Assembly: GCA_037367405.1 (NCBI GenBank)
Contig: JAZKJV010000606.1
Span: 402,934-466,933 of the forward strand
Origin: Ottelia alismoides
Lineage: Eukaryota > Streptophyta > Magnoliopsida > Alismatales > Hydrocharitaceae
Reading direction: 5' to 3'
DNA length: 64,000 nt
In this document: in pieces, positions 43,698 through 55,105 of the stretch
Layout of the letters: the number at the start of each line of letters is the position of its first letter
Position numbering within the stretch: position 1 is the first letter of the stretch
Translations under genes and position numbers: made by a program
Notes under the pieces: generated by a model
The model's input: only the letters and a program-made list of their open reading frames with translations
Told to the model about the DNA's origin: nothing
The model's database searches: none

Positions 43698-45392
43698 ATA
43701 TAGGAAAGGTTTCTGTTCATATTGCGGATCCATATGTGTTGCATGATGATGATTGTATGGATTCTCCTCCTTCACAAGCACAGGGACCTATTCCTAGTAC
43801 TCCATCTGAGGAGGCCCCTACCATCCCCTTCCCGGAAGCACTCCGCTTAGCGAAGGGGAATAAAAAAGAAAATCCTAAGAAGACCCAGCAGGTAGAGATC
43901 AGCAATCAGATGATTGATAGAATTCCACATTCAGCTGACTCTACGAGAAGCACTTGAGCACATCCCCTTCCTCAAAAAGAACTTGAAAGAGGAAACTACA
44001 GTCCGCAGGAAGAGGAGGTACAGAGATCAGATCCATGTGCTTACTCATCACACTTGTTGCGCCATTCAGAACACATTGCCAGCCAAGAGACCCGATACAG
44101 GAGCTTCCTATGTCAGATGCGAGATTCAGGAGCAGCACTTTGATCGTACTTTATTAGACAGCGGTTCTTTGATTATCCTTCTTCCGGCAGCCTTACTCGG
44201 CCGATTCGAGTTTGGTCCTCTTCTTCGAAGCAGGACGGTCCTTCAGTTTGCTGATAGGTCGATTAAGAGGCCGAAGGGGTTATTGAAAGACGTGGTCGTT
44301 ACCATTCAGGGCCTGAAATTCCCCGTGGACTTCGTTGTGTTGGACATGGAGACCCCTGAATCGGTAACCGATACCCCCATCATACTTGGACGCCCATTCT
44401 TGACTACAGCCAAGGCGGTGATCGATCATGATAGCGAGAAGGTATGTTTTCGCGTAGAGGGCGAAACCATACAAATAGAGACGATCGATGAGACCAGAGC
44501 TAGAGAATTAGCATGCTCAGAGCAGTCCAGCGAAGCCATGCAGACGACAGAGGATGAGCTAGACATCCACCAGGAGTGTGACTTTGTGATGACAAATGAT
44601 GAATCAAACTGGACAGATCTTGTAGCACCGAACCTTGCCTTGCCTACAGATTCACTAAATCTAAAGCTCATGGTAGTCGAGAGCCGGGAGAGCACATCCC
44701 TGGATGAGGATATACCTGAGGCTGACAGTGTTGGGACGAGTGGTGCTGATGATTTTCATTCGTGCTTATCGTCTTCTGATCCCTCGGATTCAGACATTGA
44801 TTGGGATGATTTTGATGACTATTTGTCTTGTCTGATTCCTCCTGAGTCAACAGCCATGACAGAGTGTGAGCCCGTACAGTTCATTGATGATTCAGCAGGC
44901 CGTCCTCTGTCAGAGATTCATGCAGAGCGAGAGTTCTCCCATGCAGACCCGGTCGCCTTCACACAGACATATCAGAAGCCAGATCTGCCGCCTCCCGGTT
45001 GTCCAGAACTGAAACCTCTGCCGCAGTCGTTGAAGTATAGATTCCTTGCGGGTGAGCCAGACATGCACCCAGTCATTATCTCAGCAGGTTTGACTGGAGA
45101 GCAAGAATCTCGTCTGATGGAGATTCTTGAGAGAAACCGCAAGGCGATAGGTTGGAGTATAGCTGATCTCCAGGGGATTAGTCCGGCTCTGTGCTCCCAC
45201 CATATTTATCTTGAGGAGGGCGCTAGGCCGTCGCGTGAGTTCCAACGACGGCTGAACCTGAATCTTCGAGATGTGGTCATGAAGGAAATATCGAGGTGGT
45301 GGAGCGCCGATTTTATCTACCCCATCTCCGACTCTAAATGGGTTAGTCCGTTACATGTAGTGCCCAAGAAGACGGGCATCACTACAGGGTGA
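43694..45392 (+). pseudogene. Protease and start of RT (element D)
   Basis: A short frame at 43694-43957 carries the PFPEALRLAKGNKK motif that precedes Athila proteases; it shifts near 43914-43957 into a 492-codon frame with REALEHIPFLKKNL, the retropepsin loop LLDSGSLIILLP (D82 of that frame), FADRSIKRPKG and IILGRPFL. A linker rich in Asp, Ser and Glu follows. At the end RT begins: the segment ERNRKAIGWSIADLQGI, the HHIYLEEGARPSREFQRRLN motif and ISDSKWVSPLHVVPKKTG. The stop at 45390-45392 results from a frameshift, since the RT continues in another frame just after it. Confidence 0.85.
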
Positions 45393-46030
45393 ATGAGTCT
45401 GGAGAGGAGATCGCTACCAGAGTGCCCACTTCTTGGAGGGTCTGTGTGGACTACAGACGATTGAATGAGGCTCCAAGAAGGATCACTTCTCGCTACCCTT
45501 CATTGATCAGATTATCGAGCGGCTAATTGGGAAGATTCATTACTGCTTTCTTGACGGGTACTCTGGATACAATCAAGTGGCCATTGCGCCCGAAGACCAG
45601 GAGAAAACGACATTCACCTGTCTGTTTGGGACTTATGCTTTCAGACGGATGCCCTTTGGTCTATGTAATGCTCCGGCGACATTCCAAAGGTGCATGTTGT
45701 CCATCTTCTCGGACATGGTGGGTGACTATTTAGAGGTCTTCATGGATGACTTCTCGGTTTATGGCGACGGGTTCGATGCTTGTCTTAACTGCCTAGACCG
45801 TGTGCTTCAGCGCTGCATTGAGGTTAATCTTGTTTTATCTTGGGAGAAAAGTCACTTCATGGTGACTCAAGGGACGTCCTCGGTTATATCGTCTCCAACA
45901 GGGGCATGGAGGTCGATCCGACCAAGGTGGATATCATCAGAAAACTCAATCCACCGTCCAACTTACGTCAGTTGCGGTCTTTTCTGGGGCATGTCGGTTT
46001 CTACCGACAGTTCATTCAGGATTTCAGTCG
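45393..46030 (+). pseudogene. Reverse transcriptase (element D)
   Basis: RT motifs continue in two more frames: SWRVCVDYRRLNEA (about 45430-45470), a further shift near 45470, then CFLDGYSGYNQVAIAPEDQ, GTYAFRRMPFGLCNAP and the catalytic FMDDF (45739-45753), followed by FSVYG. A third shift lies near 45870 between HFMVTQG and LGYIVSNRGMEVDPTKV. The two catalytic Asp codons are intact but three frameshifts prevent expression. The sequence is of Athila type. Confidence 0.88.
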
Positions 46031-46907
46031 AATTGCCCGACCGCTTACTGACTTGCTGACAAAAGACACCGAGTTTATTGTCAATGATAAGTGTCTTGCA
46101 TCTTTTGAGACTCTCAAGAATATGGTTGTTTCAGCTCCTGTCCTTCAGCCACCCGATTGGTCTCTCCCATTCGAGATCATGACGGACGCTTCAGATTTTG
46201 CCATTGGGGCTGTGCTTGGACAGAGGAGGGATGGATTACCTTTTGCCAATCACTACGCTAGCCGGACTTTGGATGCCACTCAGCGGAATTACATTGTGAC
46301 TGAGAAAGAGATGCTGGCCGTAGTCTTCGCTCTTGATAAGTATCGATCTTATATTCTCGGATCTAGAGTGACAATCTACACTGATCACACCGCCATCCGG
46401 TACTTAATGGCTAAGAAGGATGCCAAAGCACGTCTTACCAGATGGATCCTTCTACTCCAGGAATTTGATATTGAGATTAAGTATAAACCTGGAGTAAAGA
46501 ATGTGGTGGCTGATCATCTCTCCAGATTGGAGAATCTTGAGGAATCTGAGCCCAGCGCACCTATCACAGAGACGTTTCCAGATGAGGCGATCTTAGCTAT
46601 CACCTCGCTCACGTGGTACGCTGACATTATGAACTATCTTGTAGCCAAGATGGTCCCACAAGGTTGGCTCAGGCAGAAACTCGAGACCTTCCTAGCGAAG
46701 GCCAAGTTTTACCATTGGGAGGATCCCATCCTTTATCATGAGGGAGGGAACAACATCTGGAGGAGGTGCATTCCTCAAGAAGAGCATCATAGCGTCCTTA
46801 CATACTGCCACAAGCTTGAGGCAGGAGGACATCATTCTGGAAAAAGGACAGCCACAGAAGGTGCTTCCATCCGGCCTCTGGTGGCCTACTCTCTTCAAGG
46901 ATTCTAA
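45840..46907 (+). pseudogene. RT thumb and RNase H, to the integrase start (element D)
   Basis: A 355-codon open frame covers RSFLGHVGFYRQFIQDFS, the RNase H start FEIMTDASDFAIGAVLGQ, EKEMLAVVFALDKYRSYI, YTDHTAIRYLMAKKDAK, and VADHLSRLE, so the four acidic RNase H positions appear present. It then enters the linker and the first His residues of the integrase zinc domain (CHKLEAGGHHSG near 46805-46840) before a frameshift near 46850-46890 ends it. Its first part overlaps the RT remnant. Confidence 0.85.
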
Positions 46908-48082
46908 TGAGTTCGTGAAGAGATGTACTGACTGTCAGAAAATGGGAACATGCGGACAGAGAGACATGATGCCCATGCAACCCATTCACTTTTGTGAGGT
47001 TTTTGATGCATGGGGGATTGATTTCATGGGCCCATTTCCTAAGAGTCAGGGATTTGAGCATATTTTGCTCGCTGTGGATTATGTCAGCCGATGGGTTGAG
47101 GCCATCCCCGCCCGAGCCGCAGATGCTAAAACCGTGTGCAAATTCTTGAGGAAAAATATCATTTTACGGTTCGGGGTACCTAGAGTCTTGATTTCAGACG
47201 GGGGGTCTCATTTCATCAATGACAAGGTTAGGGCCTTGCAGACGAGTCGGTATCGACCATCGGGTCGCCACACCGTATCACCCTCAGACTAATGGTCTTG
47301 CCGAAGTTTCGAATCGGGAGATAAAAACAATCTTGCAGAAAGTTGTCCGCCCAGACCGAAAGGATTGGTCACAGCTTTTGGACTCGGTCTTGTGGGCTTA
47401 TCGGACTTCTTTCAAGAATCCATTGGGGACATCTCCCTTTCGACTCGTCTATGGCAAGCCGTGTCATCTGCTAGTGGAGATCAAGCACAAATCTTTTTGG
47501 GCAGTCACTGAGTTACTGTTAGATCCCGAGAGCATAGGAGAACAGAGAAGAGCAGAATTGGCAGCCCTGGAAGAACTGAGAGACACAGCCTTCTCCAGCA
47601 GCCTACAGTACAAAGAGAAAGTGAAGACATGGCACGATTACCACATTAGCCATAAACAGTTTGAGCCAGATCAACGAGTATGGTTGTTTGATTGCAGGCT
47701 GAAATTATTTCCAGGGAAATTACAGAGCAAGTGGAAAGGTCTGTATGTGATCAGGAAGGTACATGACAATGGCAGCATCGACATATCCGAACCGTCATCT
47801 TCCTCTACCTTCCGCGTCAATGGTCAACGCCTGAAACTATATCTAGATCATGATCCGCTGACCATTGACATTGCCCCATTCTTCTGGTATGAGACGTATC
47901 ATCTGCATCTCATACATGATGATCACTTCTATCTTCCGCTGTACAGATCATCTGTCCATATCACTCTTTCATCTGTTGATTTATTTTCTTCTTTCTTCTT
48001 TTCCTTTTCTATTTTCTTTATCCATCAAAAAGGTGCCGCCCTTGTAGACAGTTTTCCATACTTAGGACGTACTTTGTCCTAA
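46850..48082 (+). pseudogene. Integrase (element D)
   Basis: The integrase lies in two frames. The first holds the zinc-domain CTDCQKMGTC, the core motif WGIDFMGPFPKS with the first catalytic Asp, LAVDYVSRWVEA and LISDGGSHF with the second. A frameshift near 47237 leads to a frame with TPYHPQTNGLAEVSNREIK, which carries the catalytic Glu, and the C-terminal part (FDCRLKLFPGKLQSKWKG, FRVNGQRLK). The stop at 48080-48082 lies inside the first hairpin of the array. It would insert the cDNA. Confidence 0.87.
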
Positions 48083-48406
48083 GTATAGGGGGGTATGCAC
48101 CCTGAGTTATTCATTCTTTCCGATCCTCTCCATTGTCTCCTCTTCTTGTCTATACTTAGGGATATCTTACCCTAAGTATAGGGGGAGACAATCTGAGTAC
48201 GATCTGTTTATTCCCACCCTTGACCCTCCCTGCGTTGTGTACAGTCTGCTATACTTAGGATTACTTGATCCTAAGTATAGGGGGGACAATCAACTTCTCA
48301 TTGGTTCGTTTATTTATTCTTTAGACTTGCCTATACTTAGTACGAGTTATGTCTTCTCTTCTCCCTCCGATCTATGAGGGCATAGCTCAAGCTAAGTATA
48401 GGGGGG
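48057..48406 (+). repeat. Hairpin array with polypurine-tract-like arms (element D)
   Basis: Four units start at 48057, 48150, 48249 and 48331 (spacing 93, 99 and 82 bp). Inner stems are GAC/GTC, GG/CC and GAT/ATC in units 1-3; outer arms are constant. Unit 4 is long: CTATACTTAG pairs with CTAAGTATAG, and inside it GAGTTATGTC pairs with GGCATAGCTC using G-U pairs. Each unit ends in five or six G. This is the best preserved copy. Confidence 0.88.
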
Positions 48407-50388
48407 TCGTATATACTGTGTATATACTTTATCCATAACTCGTACTTTCGTATTTTCTTAATAATATGGCTAATAATTCTTTAAAATTCATTAAAATTCT
48501 TTAATAAAAAGGTGTGTTGTTCCTCAGATTCTTTTTGTATATACTGATAATAAATCAGGTGAAAATGTTTTTTGCAAAATGTTTGAAAAATAGTTTTGAA
48601 AATCTTTGTGAACATCTATTGAAAACTATTTTCAAAATATTTTGTTACATGTTTTCAATTCTGTGTAAAAATGTGTGGTTTGTAAAATTTATTTTCTTTG
48701 AGTGAAATAAAATGTTTGAAAAATGATTTGCAAATGGTTTGAAAGATGGTTGCAAAATTTTTTTGAAACATCTATATATACTGTTTTGAAAACCTTTGCA
48801 AAATGATTTTCAAATGCGTATACATGTTTGCAAAATATTTGTAAAAACTATTTTGGACTATAGTTTCAAAAATTGTGTGAAAAGCTTGTGTCAAAGTAGT
48901 TTGAGGAATACTTACATCTCACCAAAATCCACTATATATGTATCTATATATGTATAAAATTGACCACCTACCGTGTAAATTCTTAAAAATCCACTTCATG
49001 TATATATAAAGAAGCACTCCCGTATATATATTTTTAACCTAGTTTTCAGCCAAAATCTTTTTGTTTTCAAAAATCCAAAAACATTTGAAAAATACAAAAT
49101 ACAAAAAAAAAATTGCATCTGCATTTGCATCATCATCATCTTTTCAAAAATCCATAAAAAGTTCAAAATCTTGAAAATTGCATCACAAAAATATTTTCTG
49201 CATTCTGCGTCGCATTTGCATAGCATGAGCATTTTTCAGATTGAGTTTGATAGTTGAACAAGTCTAAGTAAAATCCGGAGATTGGAGCTTGATTGGACTT
49301 AAAATCTACCTAATAACAGGAACCTTATAGGAACTGGGTTTGAGGTACTTCAGGTCTAGTTGACTTAATTCTTTGAGGATCACGGGACTTGGTTCAATGG
49401 ATTCTTGACTGCCTAAGTAGAGTATTTCTCACACGCATGACTCTTGTTGATAATGACCTAACTTGGACACCTGCCACCTTTCACATAGCTCTCCACGGAT
49501 GAGGTGGTGAGGAGGCAAGTTTCCTTTGGCTTGGGGTAGCATATGAGGGTAGTACTTCTAGGGCGGAACCTCTCTTCTTCTTCTAGTGAAGGAAGTGCGC
49601 CTCAACTTGGTCTAGTGGTGATGAAGGCTAAAGGCAGAAGCCGTGGGTTGCAATAAAGCTTCAAAAGAGGGATAGTCTACTGGCTCAAGAGGAAAAATTC
49701 TTGTATATATGCTGCACCATGTAGATATGTTGTACAGATGCACTTGAAAAAATGCAAACAGAACTCCAAAAAAAAGTGGTGGGTCGGATTGAAAATTTAA
49801 TAACCCCACCGGAGTGTATATAGTCCAATAAAGCAAAAGCTTATGGTATCCATGTTACATCTCATGAAGCTTGCAGCAGGAGACTTAGCTATACTGGTTG
49901 AGCTCCCAAAATTCTATACCTCTTATTCCCCCTCTTCTTGAGTCGGTTGCACTTGAACTTAGAAGGGAATACCCTGCTTCTCGAGGAAAGAGTTTCTAGA
50001 CCGAGGCATTAGAGTTACCAGGGTGGGGGAGGTTGTTTTTTTGTTACTTCTGAGGTGGGGAGCTACATATCACTTACACTGTACGAGTCAGACTCATAGT
50101 CGTAAGAGTTTGCGTATGAGTTGAAGTATTTCTGACCTGGCTATTGAGGAGACTTGGATAGAGTTTTGGGATTCTCAAGGACTGTTGAATTTCAAACACG
50201 GTTCTCACTAAGGTTCCGCCCGCACTAAAACTCTAAAGGTCCGACTTAAGCTCCAAACTTTGATTTTGTGAAGACAAGTTTGATAATCAAATAAAATCCA
50301 AGTTCTTCTTTTTCTTTTCTTTCTTTTTCTTTTTGCACTTATTGCATAAGTGTTTGCTAGGGACTAGCAAAGGTAAAGTATAGGGGGA
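48407..50388 (+). other. 3' noncoding region of element D, with GGGAC hairpin and polypurine tract
   Basis: No ORF of meaning and no env-like gene is seen. An AT-rich part with TTTGAAAA units (48540-48900) is followed by blocks shared with A, B and E: TTGACTTAATTCTTTGAG at 49360-49377 and GGGTTGCAATAAAGCTTC at 49645-49662. The hairpin with arms TTTGCTA and TAGCAAA and loop GGGAC lies at 50353-50371. The polypurine tract, core AAAGTATAGGGGGA, ends at 50388. Confidence 0.8.
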
Positions 50389-53300
50389 TGATGAATCCAC
50401 AGTTCATCATCTTTATTCTGTCATTTTGGCATAAAAAACCCTAGCAAATGCCAGTAAATAGCATTAATTCATGCATTTTAGCATTCTTGCATATGTGTGT
50501 AAATATTGTATAAAATGCGGTTTTTAAAGCCAAAATTATATAATAAATAAAAGAAAAGAAAAAGAATAAAATATTGTAAATATTTTATGTCCCGAAACCC
50601 CGAGACCTAGGCATCGCGATGACTAGGTCGACCAAGAATAAAGTAGGGGGAGATAAGGTCAAAAATACAGTATAAATACCTGCGATTCTATTCATTCTTT
50701 ATTCATTTTTGTACCTATTTTTGGTTCTACTTTTTATACGTCAAATAAAGAACTTTGTACATGAAAGTTGTAGATAATTTAATAAAGAAAAATATAAAAT
50801 TGATTTCACAGAAAAATAATGTACAGATAAAAAGTTATGGTCTAAATAAGAATCCAGAATCTCAACTTCCCAGACCCGTATCTCACAAATGAAAACTCCA
50901 AATGCAGCATACTCACCTTTAATTGTATATAGAATAAAATAAGCTATTTAATGGCAGTGGTTTCGCATTTGGTGGAGCTACGGTTTGAAAGTTGAGTTTT
51001 GGACCCTCATTGTATACTTGTAAAGATTAAAATATTCAATTTATTATTTATTCATTATTTTTATCTTTTTATATTTTTATAATATTGTAAATATTACTTA
51101 TAATATATATGTGCATTAAAATCAGAATAAAAACCTAAAGAAAACTCAAAATAAAAATAAACATATATAGATCATACAGGTATCATACCTATATGTATAC
51201 CTATACAATACAGTCTTATATTTTATTAAATATACAAAACATATCAGAAAAATAGAACAAAAATATATTCATGTATATAAAAGTATTTTATGATTTTATA
51301 AAATAATAAATAAAAATTATAAAATTTAAATACACAAAATAAAAATAAAATGCTAAAACACATAGGTATTATACCTATATAGGGCTAAAAAGTAAACGCA
51401 TGAAAATATACCTCATAAAATAAATTAAAAATCATAATAAAATACTACAGAAAATAACGAATATTTTTTTATTTTATAATCATTATTTAGTTCGGCTTAT
51501 TTCTATTTTTAAATGAATTAACAAAATAATAATCGGGGATTTCTCCTGGTTGGTCCACGTGGACCAACCAGGAGGCGTCAACAGTTGACCCCAGTCAACT
51601 GGTCGCCCTTCCCCATGTGTTGCGTCAGAAGTTGGTTTTTGAGCCAACTTCTTGGCTTTTTCGCGGCTGACCCTTGCACTCTTTCGTGATGAGTCCTTCT
51701 GCAAATACGAACCTCGATCCTTGGTCTACCCCGCCTTGCGATTATTTTGGGCCGAGGATCACTACGGTGCTCGAGGCGCCTTGATCTTTGGAGCACTTTG
51801 GTCAGGCGTCCAACCAGATATAACGACCCCCCCCCCACTTTGAATTTGATTTTTGAGTCCCTTCGGTCCACCCCTCGTCGCCACCTTCGTGCTCTCGAGC
51901 TTCCTGGAGGTGACAGCTCCACCGCAAGCCGTTCAGCCAAGGCGATAGAGGTCGGAGGCGTCTCCAGCACCTCCCGCAAAGTCCGGCGGTTGAGGTACCT
52001 TTCTCCCTCTGGCTCCAGCCATTGAGGGCCGCTTCACCCATTTCTGTTTCGCCCATTAGCTTAGCTGTAGTCTTAGGAACATTAGCCCCCAAGAAATTTC
52101 GAGTTTCCTCGATTCATCCGCTCAACTCCACCGCCTCGCCGGAGCGCAACTCCGGCCGAGACCCATCCCACCGCTTCGCGTCGCCTCTTCGCCTCCGCGG
52201 GGTCCAGGCAACTTGCCTTGGGCCCTTTCACGTTATTTTGCAGGTCAACGCGCTTTGAATAGCGCTTGGGCACTATTTTGGCGCTCGTCAGAGTTCAGCC
52301 GAGCCCCTCAGCTCCGCCGATCTCTTGCGAGCAACCCGGCCATCGCCGGGCTCTTTTGAAGCACCCAGGAGGAAGACGAGACCTTGGGGATCCTCCAGCC
52401 GAATTTTGAAGCCCCGAATGCTACCGGAGGAGGAGCAGCACCTCGGAGAACTTCGGCTCGTCGGAGTTCTTCCGCGGTTCATCCTCCTTGCGCATGCGCC
52501 GTCGGATCGTGGAGGAGGCCCAGATTGCACCGCAGCCGTAGGATCTTCGAGAGCCTCAACCGTCCGATCTATCGAGATCCATCTAATCCCAGCCGTCCAC
52601 GAGCGAAACGTCATCGAGCCCGGAGAAGCTGCCATGTGGATAAGTGGCGCAGCCCACACCGCTGGATCGCGTCTCGCCACCGACCGTTGGATCCGCGTCA
52701 CGCGTCATCAGCGCCCGCTCCGCCGTTGGATCGCGAGTCGAGGGTATTTTGCATCTAAGCCCCCGCGCATTTTGTATTTACTTTTTAGTCTAAAAACTTT
52801 CGTATGTAGTGTAAAAGTTTTGTAAACTTTGCAAAAAGACGCCCGAAGTTATTTTATTTACACTTAGGTCCTCCGCCACGTCACCTCACGTGACCTATAC
52901 ACGTGAGGTGCGGGCTTTTTGCACAGAGGCCCTCGATCTTTTTAGTATTTCGTGTTAGTCCCAGAACTTCTATATTGAGTGTTAAACTTTTGGAAATTTT
53001 GCATGTGAACCCCCGGGTTTTGGAATATTACTTTTCAGTCCTTGCCAGGCGCGTGCGAGTCACACGCCCTGGTGGGAAAATTGCGCCGACGCCCCTGCGG
53101 GTTTTGTCTTTGGTTTTTGGTCCTGTAAATTAAATATTCAGTTCAATTTTTTGTGGAAAATTGCATGTATGCCCCTGGATGTTCTGATAATTGCACTTAT
53201 ACCCCTGCCAGGCCTGATTAATGTTTGGATGCTTGTTGTAATTATTTAAGCTATCATTCTACCTCCATAAATTCCACAAAAATTAACTTAGACTCCTGTC

Positions 53301-54274
53301 AACTTGCATTTGCACGCCATATTTTTATATTACATTTTTATTGCATTTTATATTTATTAAAAATCAAAAACATGCATTTATTTCTCTGTTTGCATTAGAA
53401 AATACATAAAAATTATAAAAAACCTTTTGAAAAAATCCATAAAAATTCTCCGCTGTCTATTTTAGCCTATTTTATTGTCAGTCCAAAAATCACTAAAAAT
53501 CTCAAAAGAAAAACCTCAAAAATTCAAAAATACATAAAAACTTCAAAAAAATCTGAAAATTCTTAGAAAAATCCAAAAATTGCAAACTCTGGTCCTCTGT
53601 GTTATTTATTTAATCATCTGTATTTGAAAATTAATTTGGGAAAATTTTAACAGTATTTGCTATTTTTCTTTCCCATTTTAAACTCGGACAGAAATTTTGA
53701 GCACTGTTTGCTTTATTTTAGTTTTTAAAAATACCAAAAACACCTTGACAAATACCCAAAAATCACAAAAACAGTAAAAAAATATAAAAATTCTAAAAAG
53801 ATTTTGTCTCTGGATTTTTGTCTATTTTAGCACATTTTTATAAGTAGTTTTTCTTCCCTTTTATTACATTGTCCTTATATTCCAATATTGAAAAAATATA
53901 TAAAATATAAAATTATAAAAATCAGAAAATTAAAAATCAAAATACAAAATCAAAAATCAAATAAAAAATAAAAAAATAAAATTAAATACCCACAAAAATC
54001 TTTGTTTGCTTGCATAGTGTAGACATCATTCACACATACACACACACATTTGATTGCTCTACCCTGTTTGCTCCCTGTGTTCGAACTCTCTGCATACTTG
54101 CTCGCTATACATTTTGTGCAGAGTTAAAAATAAATTTTAACTCCACATTTATTTCTAAATGTTGATCTGTAGTGCAGGTTAATTGTTGATTAATTTCATA
54201 GTTGATTGGTCAACACTTCGACTGTGTTCCCGCCTTGTGTGGAATACAAGACCGATCGATTTTTGGAATTATCA
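50389..54274 (+). repeat. 3' LTR of element D
   Basis: A 3.89-kb LTR, TGATGAATCC to ATTATCA, partner of 23762-27638. The tip forms a 7-base inverted repeat (TGATGAA with TTCATCA, 50389-50409). The G-box palindrome is at 51544-51573. The target duplication ATCAC follows at 54275. Confidence 0.92.
51544..51573. promoter_or_regulatory. 30-bp perfect palindrome with central G-box (element D 3' LTR)
   Basis: This is identical to the palindrome at 24917-24946 and 19044-19073 and still perfect although the two LTRs of D have diverged elsewhere. Confidence 0.75.
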
Positions 54275-55105
54275 ATCACTCACGAAAGGAAGAAGTGCAT
54301 GTTGTGGATGTCACAAGAGAAGTATGTTGAACACATTCTGGAGTGGTTCAACATGAAGAATGTGAATCCTAACAGCACACCCCTTGCCGCTCATTTCAAG
54401 TTGATGAAAGAGACATGTCCATCTACTTTTGAGGAGAAAGTTGAGATGACCTAGATTCCTTACCAGTTCGCAATTGGCAGTCTTATGTATGCCATGGTTT
54501 GCACCCGATCCGACATTGCTCATGTCGTGGGCATAGTGAGCAGATTCATGTCGAATCTAGAGAAGGATTATTGGGAAGTTGTGAAATGGATTCTAAGATA
54601 CTTGAGAGGGACCTCCTCAAGTATGTGTTTGATGTTTGGGAGCTCAGATCCCAAACTCTGCGGATACACAAATGCTGACATGGCAGGAGATGTGGATCAG
54701 AGGAAATCGACTTCCGAATACATTTTCATCTTTACAGGGGAGCGATTTCGTGGAAATCCAAGTTGTAGAAATGTGTTGCACTCTCAATGACTGAAGTCGA
54801 GAACATTGCAGAAACAGAAACAACAAAAGAAATGTTGGGGTTACAACGATTCTTTGGTGAACTTTGATGCAAAGACAGTAAGTTGATTGTCTTCTGTGAT
54901 AGCAAGAGCACCATTGATCTGACTAAAAGTACAATGCACCATGCTCACACAAAACATATAGACGTGTGATATCATTGACTTAAAGATACTATTGACAAGA
55001 AGCATCTCATTCTTAAGAAGGTCCACACAGATGAAAATTCATCAGATATGTTGACGAAGGTCGTAACTCGTGATAAACTGCATATCTGTAGAGAGCTGAG
55101 CGGTG
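54275..55105 (+). pseudogene. Copia RT C-terminal part and RNase H (element C)
   Basis: The reading frame broken at 23761 resumes here with the RT end (WMSQEKYVEHILEWFNMKN), then PYQFAIGSLMYAMVCTRSD, then the RNase H region (YTNADMAGDVDQRKSTSEY; VFCDSKSTIDLTK; AHTKHIDV; DENSSDMLTKVVTRDKL). These motifs are close to Tnt1/Tork elements. Stops and shifts occur, for example near 54452 and 54770-54790. Solo LTR F follows; cggtg at 55101-55105 is its left target duplication. Confidence 0.88.

Larger units (their letters stand above)
23762..54274 (+). mobile_element. Element D: near-complete Athila-like Ty3/gypsy retrotransposon, interrupted by E
   Basis: LTRs lie at 23762-27638 and 50389-54274, with target duplication ATCAC at 23757-23761 and 54275-54279. 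Without element E and its duplication the element is about 18.8 kb. Order is LTR, tRNA-Asp primer site, leader, gag, protease, RT, RNase H, integrase, hairpin array, about 2 kb of noncoding sequence, polypurine tract, LTR. The pol motifs (DFSVYG, DATQRN, KKDAK.RLTRW, VADHLSRLE) are those of the Athila lineage. Athila elements often carry an env-like ORF after integrase; none is seen here. Stops and frameshifts in gag and pol make it non-functional. Confidence 0.92.

Noticed and set aside
48057..48406. CRISPR array
   Set aside because: Regular spacing invites the idea, but the units are hairpins in a plant retroelement with homologous, not unique, spacers.
48083..50388. env-like gene after integrase in D
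   Set aside because: Athila elements often have one, but no frame of useful length or with membrane segments is present here, or in A.
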